Positions 6,597 through 10,530 of a stretch of DNA of 10,530 nt are shown piece after piece. Every line of letters starts with the position of its first letter. Within the stretch, counting starts at the first letter, position 1. Source of the stretch: Euperipatoides rowelli (Eukaryota > Onychophora > Udeonychophora > Euonychophora > Peripatopsidae); assembly GCA_003024985.2 (NCBI GenBank), contig PXIH01S0015259.1. One strand, written 5' to 3'. The position numbers and the translations under genes are program-made. A model generated the notes under the pieces. The model did no database searches and was not told the origin of the DNA. It was given only the letters and a program-made list of their open reading frames with translations.

Positions 6597-7237
6597 CTTA
6601 TATATAAGAAATAACTAAATAAAATATAACAAACTCTCTACATTTATTTGTATGTTACTTACAATGATTACCTCTGGCTACCAATCATTTAGTGAGATAG
6701 AAATCAAAAGATCTAGGATTTCAAATTAAAAATGATTTTATATGAAGATTTTTTTTAAATGTGAACTTTTATCCATGCATTAACTTCAATTTGCAGGCAT
6801 AAAAGCATCAAAGCAAATGCTTTCAGGTTTTTGATGTTACTAGAAAACATCATATAATCATTGCGATTTCATTTTGTTTTAATTCTTTTACTATTTTAGA
6901 GATACAGTTTACAAATATAACATAAATAAAAAGTGTTTGTAAACCTTTATTATTGAATGTCAGAAATGTTACTGCCCCCGCCCCACTCAGGGTAACATAC
7001 TCCCCCATTAGAACTGGCTATAGAGTATACCAGCCAGTTAGATTCAAGACGTATATAACATAAATGCAAAATCGATGCCTGCAATCTTATAGATTATGTT
7101 TCATTCAAAATTTAGCACATCTCTAGAGATCTTTTTTTTTTAAACTTGTAAGACTAAAAAATGTAAAATGTAAATATTGTGTTGTCAAAACAGGAGACCT
7201 GGAAAAGTGTCTTTTCTTAAAGCATTTTATATAAGTA
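6597..7237. other. presumed intron or 5' flank
   Basis: No exon could be linked in phase. A 32-codon minus-strand frame (6755-6853) begins MMFSSNIKNLKAFALMLLCL, which resembles a signal peptide, but its only possible donors leave in phase 0 while the next exon enters in phase 1. A 7-bp inverted repeat ACTGGCT...AGCCAGT is at 7013-7038. Confidence 0.4.
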
Positions 7238-7375
7238 TTGTGTTTAAAATACATTATCAATATTTTCAACTTTGTCAATTTAGTTTGAGTTTGCAAAAAT
7301 ATTGTTTAATTCATCAAACTTTATTTCATTTTAAAAGGTGTTAATATTTTTAAGTTTTGTACCATGTTTATAACT
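7238..7375. repeat. left arm of a fold-back repeat split by a later insertion
   Basis: The arm begins TTGTGTTTAAAATACATTAT and contains TTTTCAACTTTGTCAATTTA and TGTTTAATTCATCAAA. The same blocks occur in order on the opposite strand at 8029-8186. Outer target duplication could not be defined. Confidence 0.82.
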
Positions 7376-7438
7376 AATTAGAAGGCCAAATATGTTATCT
7401 ATTTACATCATCTTAAACAAAAATCAAATAGATGACAA

Positions 7439-7441
7439 TCA
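7439..7441. repeat. left TSD TCA
   Basis: The 3-bp TCA precedes GGACCCGTTCGCATGG and is matched by TCA at 8018-8020. Three-base TNA duplications are characteristic of PIF/Harbinger elements. Confidence 0.7.
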
Positions 7442-8017
7442 GGACCCGTTCGCATGGGCAGTAATTTAATCCCCGGTTGAACCGTCTCTCAACCGCGGAT
7501 GATTTTGTGTTTGGTGTTAATGTTATCCATGGCTCAGCCAGGTTTGGCCATGCGAACACAATCACGGCTCAGCCGCGGATAACTTAACTTGAAATAGTCA
7601 GATCTCAGTTTTCTTATTTTCTCTCTGCACTGATCAGATGTACAATTGTATCCTAATTCTTTCATTTCTTGGGCTATAGTATTATAAATAGCCTTCGTTC
7701 TTTTAGAATTTTTTTAATCTGTTTGGGGTTTTTTTCATTTCCCCAAATTTCTATTAAAGAAAAAAATCTCATCATCGCACCAAACAGTACTATGTTCCGA
7801 CATTTTGAAAGCAAAATAAAAGAGTTATCTTGTGAGAATTAAATATCTCGAGGTAAAATAGCCCTGCAAATGGCGTAATAATGAAACACCAACACAGCTC
7901 AACCTCGGATGAGCCAGGATCGTGTTCGCATGGACATTAATTAAGGCTCAACCAGTATCAAGAAAGGTGGCTCAACCACAGTTGAGCCGCGGATAAAGTA
8001 TCCATGTGAATGGGGCC
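7442..8017. mobile_element. 576-bp PIF/Harbinger-like element with composite TIRs
   Basis: The termini GGACCCGTTCGCATGG and, reverse-complemented, GGCCCCATTCACATGG match at 13 of 16 bases, with a 3-bp TCA duplication. Inverted similarity extends over about 120-140 bp per side (7442-7580 and 7897-8017). Within each arm the GTTCGCATGG end-motif recurs inverted (left about 7549-7558, right about 7924-7933), and CTCAACCGCGGAT-type motifs recur several times in both orientations. The interior holds a broken Myb/SANT-like coding relic on the minus strand, the second gene type known for PIF/Harbinger elements; no DDE transposase is present. The 3-bp TSD, GG ends and Myb-like relic together make the superfamily call fairly secure. 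Confidence 0.88.
7588..7803 (-). pseudogene. broken Myb/SANT-like DNA-binding domain relic
   Basis: From an ATG at 7803 the minus strand begins MSEHSTVWCDDEIF, with the first conserved Trp of a Myb/SANT-like (trihelix/MADF-type) domain. A frameshift in the T-rich stretch near 7757 leads into LIEIWGNEKNPKQIKKIL in the next frame, with the second Trp. A second frameshift near 7705 leads into RTKAIYNTIAQEMKELGY and then CTSDQCREKIRKLRSDYFK. The order W..DE..LIEIW...K.IY..IA.EM.ELGY...QCR.KIR.L..DY is the usual pattern of this family in metazoan genes and in the accessory protein of PIF/Harbinger transposons. Two frameshifts make it non-functional; the frame would be truncated anyway by its position against the left arm. 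The protein would have bound transposon ends or host DNA in the nucleus. Confidence 0.75.
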
Positions 8018-8020
8018 TCA
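8018..8020. repeat. right TSD TCA
   Basis: Partner of the TCA at 7439-7441, directly after the GGGGCC terminus. Confidence 0.7.
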
Positions 8021-8028
8021 GTCTTGAC

Positions 8029-8186
8029 AGTCATAACATTGTATAAAAGTTTGATTTTCATACCTTTTTAAATGAAATAAGAAAATTTGATGAATTAAAC
8101 ATACATTTTTTTTTTAGGGGAAGGGGGTATAATAAGACTAAATTGACAAAGTTGAAAATAGAATTGATAATACATTTTAAATACAA
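8029..8186. repeat. right arm of the split fold-back repeat
   Basis: Reverse-complemented, this arm reads TTTGTATTTAAAATGTATTA at its outer end, then TTTTCAACTTTGTCAATTTA, then TGTTTAATTCATCAAA, matching 7238-7375. The middle of the arms has diverged, with a poly-A/C-rich stretch (about 8107-8130) on this side only. Removing the 576-bp insertion and its duplicated TCA leaves an element of about 370 bp that is nearly all inverted repeat. Confidence 0.82.
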
Positions 8187-8265
8187 AGAATCTGGAGCAG
8201 TGAAGATCCCACTAAGATTTAATATAATAAAAACTTTATTGCATCGCCTAATTATAATTTATTTT

Positions 8266-8295
8266 TTTAGGCTAATTCATTGTGATTAGCCTAAA
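8266..8295. repeat. inverted repeat, 11-bp perfect arms
   Basis: TTTAGGCTAAT (8266-8276) and ATTAGCCTAAA (8285-8295) are perfect complements around the 8-nt loop TCATTGTG. T and A tracts flank it. It could form a small hairpin in RNA or single-stranded DNA; no terminator role is implied in a eukaryotic setting. Confidence 0.88.
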
Positions 8296-9077
8296 TTACA
8301 TTTTCAGAATCACAATAATTTTGTACAATTTTAAAGGCGAAAAATCAATACCATAGTGAAAAAATCAATATCTTCAAATTCTATTACTTTAAATAATAGC
8401 TCTGATGTGCTTACTGGATATAATACATTTTGTTAAAAACAAAAACAATCTACTTTTAGGATAAATAATCTAATTCCACATAGTTAAAGCTTTTATAGCA
8501 ATATAAGAGCATTACCGCTACTTCAAAATTGACAAAAAATTATAAAATATAAGATAATAAGATTCATGTATAATGAAAAATATTCATAAATTTTATGAGA
8601 TAAATAATAAGGGGACATAAATATATGATTAACATTGAAAGATATTCTTTAAGGCAAAGATAGAATGAAAAGATCTACAAATTTTGAATCAATATGTAGA
8701 TTGACTGTAATGGAAGCTGCAGAATGCACAACTTAGTCTTTTTCTTGAACATTACTCAAAACCAATGGACCACTTCACATTTCAGTGAATACGAGGCTTT
8801 TATAAAGCAGATGTCTTTCAGACTTTCAATTCAAGAAATTATGTTTTTGCCCAGATTTTCTTTCCTTGAGAAAGGGTTAAATGAATAAGTAATAAGGCAT
8901 TGCCAAAACAAGTCATAACCACTTGCCCATAAAAATTATCACATTCATACTATTTTAGAAATTGTAGAGGGTACAAATTACACCGATAATAAAAATAGAA
9001 TGAATGAAAATAATTTTAATTTAAATAATTTATTTATCTGTAAACTGTCCACTAAGAGTTAATTTTTTTCAGCTTTA

Positions 9078-9089
9078 GGGGGGGGGGGG
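9078..9089. repeat. G12 homopolymer
   Basis: Twelve consecutive Gs on the plus strand, conspicuous in AT-rich DNA and prone to length error in sequencing. Confidence 0.9.
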
Positions 9090-9340
9090 AAATATTTTCA
9101 CTACTTTAACTAGAAACTATCTTGGCTGTTTTTTTTTTAAAAAAACTTTGTGCTCGAGCTGGGAGTAACTGAACACATCACGGAGTACAAACCGTACAAA
9201 CCGAATATAAACAAAGCAAGACAGTGTCATATATTATTAAAATCCATTAACAGATTAATAAAAGATAAAGTTGAAAGGAGGAAAAAATGTACAGTAGCTC
9301 ATTGACTGAAATTGAATTATTTTTTCAGCATTTAAAAAAA

Positions 9341-9423
9341 TAGTCACCACCATCGTAAAAGATGTTGTATAGCCATAATTTTCTATTATGGCTATATAAG
9401 ATCTTTTACGATGGTGGTGACTA
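9341..9423. repeat. 83-bp near-perfect hairpin (39-bp stem, 5-nt loop)
   Basis: The left arm (9341-9379) begins TAGTCACCACCATCGTAAAA and the right arm (9385-9423) ends in its complement. On the plus strand the 39 paired positions include one G.G mismatch (9364/9400) and one G-U pair (9367/9397); the rest are Watson-Crick. The loop is TTTCT. Both ends finish in TA, so it could be a tiny TA-flanked fold-back element, a recent inverted duplication, or an RNA hairpin of microRNA-precursor size. Long minus-strand frames across it are by-products of the palindrome. Confidence 0.93.
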
Positions 9424-9537
9424 GTTAGTTTGACACATGTAAATATCAATGAAGTATATTTTCCTCTATTTTGGATTTTGATTGTTATGATGCATTGTGG
9501 ATACTCCTCTGAATCCCGAAGCTTTTACACAGAGTAG

Positions 9538-9688
9538 TCAGAGCATGCTTCGAAAGTGCTCGGAGTTTATTAAAATCTGCAACAGAGCATTCTCAATTTT
9601 TTTTAAATCCGGCTTCTCCAGTTTCTGAGCATGCTCTAATGTATTTCGAGTGCTTTGAGTTTTTTTTTTTGGTAAATGTACCCCTAAC
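9538..9688 (-). CDS. candidate exon with probable frameshift, amphipathic helices
   Basis: The minus strand has an excellent acceptor (CCCCCCTCTCGTCAG, AG at 9690-9689). Entered in phase 0, as required by the exon at 9744-9823, it reads VRGTFTKKK to an 11-A run (T11 at 9660-9670 on the plus strand) and later hits a stop. Losing one A from the run shifts to the protein-like frame TQSTRNTLEHAQKLEKPD, then LKKIENALLQILINSEHFRS, then ML and TGA at 9538-9540. That frame is helical and charged. A homopolymer sequencing error or a real inactivating indel would explain the shift. I do not recognise the family. Confidence 0.33.
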
Positions 9689-9743
9689 CTGACGAGAGGG
9701 GGGATATTATAAAAATCATAAAACCCAGCCATTAACCCTCTAC

Positions 9744-9823
9744 CAGAAAATTTTCCAGTGCTTCCCCATGTTCAAAATATCTAAAGCCAAGCTGACAAAC
9801 TGCTCTTTCATTTGCCAAAATGT
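9744..9823 (-). CDS. candidate exon, TPR-like helix pair (phase 1 to 0)
   Basis: The minus strand has a strong acceptor (a T-rich tract ending TATCAAGTGCAG, AG at 9825-9824) and donor CTG|GTAGAG (GT at 9743-9742). The exon is 80 nt: two bases plus 26 codons. In phase 1 it reads ILANERAVCQLGFRYFEHGE and then ALENFL, and it contains an LGxxYxxxG pattern like part of a tetratricopeptide repeat. Without splicing the frame stops eight bases past the donor. The intron to the next candidate exon would be only 55 nt. The overlapping ATG-initiated minus-strand frame (9740-9946) beginning MDSLKYLTHINC is in a different frame and is considered a shadow. TPR assignment is tentative and the partner exons upstream were not found. 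Confidence 0.42.
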
Positions 9824-10530
9824 CTGCACTTGATATAAAAATATAAAAAATCTCTTAGTAAACATAGCTTCAGTTAATTTTACACACAGCATTATAAACA
9901 AAAACAACTTGCAATTTATATGAGTCAGGTATTTCAAAGAATCCAATTTAAAGGTTCTCTGATGAATGAACTTGTAATCAGGCTTAAATGCATGTGGCTG
10001 ACTGCTATAAAATTTTCCTCAGCTGCCGATTAATTATGGAAATCAAACTAAATATAGCACACTTAATCATGCAGTCACGCAATCAGCACTTCAAATATCC
10101 TAATAGCAGCAGTCCAATAAATATGAAACTGAAAAATTATTCTCTGCAATCAATTGAATTTTTCTTTTCTTTCAATAACAGTTTTAAACATTAATAGCAA
10201 AATAGCTTGATAAAGTAAATAAATAGATCATGTAGACAATTAAAAAGATGCAAATAAATTATTCCACAGGGATATATCAAAACTTTCTTAAAACAAAATG
10301 AGAAGATACAGCATGTGTCAAAGAAAATTAAAGGGAATATACATACCGTACAGTATGTATATTAAATTAGCAAGTGGCTCAATTTTATCAGAAAATGATT
10401 AAAGGGTATATGAAACAAAAAACAACTTTAGTTAATATGAAAGAATGCACTTTAAATAATTATAAAATTTCATTAAAAATGATAACAGTAAAAAAATGAA
10501 TTAATTATGACCATTTTAATATTGAAATTA
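9824..10530. other. right-end AT-rich sequence, no gene supported
   Basis: Presumed intron or intergenic sequence. Short frames on both strands (for example plus 9988-10194) lack protein-like composition and splice context. An imperfect 28-bp palindrome is at 10336-10363. Confidence 0.45.
10336..10363. repeat. 28-bp palindrome, 11-bp perfect arms
   Basis: AATATACATAC (10336-10346) and GTATGTATATT (10353-10363) are perfect complements around CGTACA, which is itself palindromic except at its outer pair. Confidence 0.9.

Larger units (their letters stand above)
8187..9340. other. long AT-rich non-coding stretch
   Basis: No gene is supported over this 1.15 kb. It holds an 11-bp-arm inverted repeat (8266-8295), a 12-G run (9078-9089) and a short tandem duplication of GTACAAACC (about 9184-9201). 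A 62-codon plus-strand open frame (8700-8888) was examined and not accepted. Confidence 0.5.

Noticed and set aside
6755-6853. Minus-strand frame starting MMFSSNIKNLKAFALMLLCL, resembling a signal peptide and possible gene start
   Set aside because: Its only donors leave in phase 0, incompatible with the next exon at 6596 (phase 1), and no bridging exon was found. Hydrophobic N-termini are common in AT-rich noise.
8700-8888. Plus-strand 62-residue open frame with MHNLVFFLNITQNQW
   Set aside because: The preceding TAG could be an acceptor, but there is no pyrimidine tract, no donor and no plus-strand partner exon.
9255-9449. Minus-strand 64-residue open frame
   Set aside because: It is formed by reading across the 83-bp hairpin; its length reflects the palindrome, not coding.
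9540-9660. Recurring GAGCATGCT motifs at about 9542 and 9627 as a repeat element
   Set aside because: Only short words match and no consistent unit or boundary emerges; part of the similarity may come from repeated codons in the candidate exon.
9740-9946. Minus-strand 68-residue frame starting MDSLKYLTHINCKLFLFIML
   Set aside because: It starts in intron-like sequence and runs over exon 9744-9823 in a different, less protein-like frame, passing through that exon's pyrimidine tract and acceptor.

Overview
This looks like a stretch of nuclear genome from an AT-rich metazoan, probably an invertebrate; I cannot name the species. The evidence is the lack of long open frames, short GT..AG-bounded coding islands with matching splice phases, a (CA)22 microsatellite, and at least five DNA-transposon-derived insertions with clear target-site duplications (TSDs). 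Five N bases (5589, 5593, 5660, 5663, 5664) mark it as draft sequence. Nothing here looks bacterial.

Genes. The best coding evidence is on the minus strand. Candidate exons at 2544-2602, 2232-2372 and 1321-1407 have compatible splice phases (2>1, 1>1, 1>1) and join into one stop-free reading frame. A further exon-like segment (604-762, phase 0>0) and a possible short 3' end (459-489, then 327-394 with stop and AATAAA) lie downstream; upstream are a possible exon at 3733-3804 and one at 3994-4027 plus 6496-6596. I do not recognise the protein. A second minus-strand coding island (9744-9823, then 9538-9688) lies near the right end and may be a separate gene or an upstream part of the same one.

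Transposons. A 2,460-bp hAT-type element (4036-6495, TSD GTCTAGGC) sits in the middle. Collapsing its TSD rejoins what looks like a 135-nt phase-1/phase-1 exon, so the element may interrupt the gene. Inside it are a 666-bp long-inverted-repeat element flanked by TTAA (5417-6082) and a minus-strand coiled-coil open frame (4849-5304). To the right, a 576-bp PIF/Harbinger-like element (7442-8017, TSD TCA) carries a broken Myb/SANT-like domain and lies in the loop of an older fold-back repeat (7238-8186). To the left, a 244-bp element (2869-3112, TSD CCAATGCC) has self-complementary ends. An 83-bp near-perfect hairpin is at 9341-9423.

The rest (parts of 763-1320, 1408-2231, 3121-3732, 6597-7237, 8187-9340, 9824-10530) reads as intron or intergenic DNA. 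No tRNA, rRNA or CRISPR was seen.
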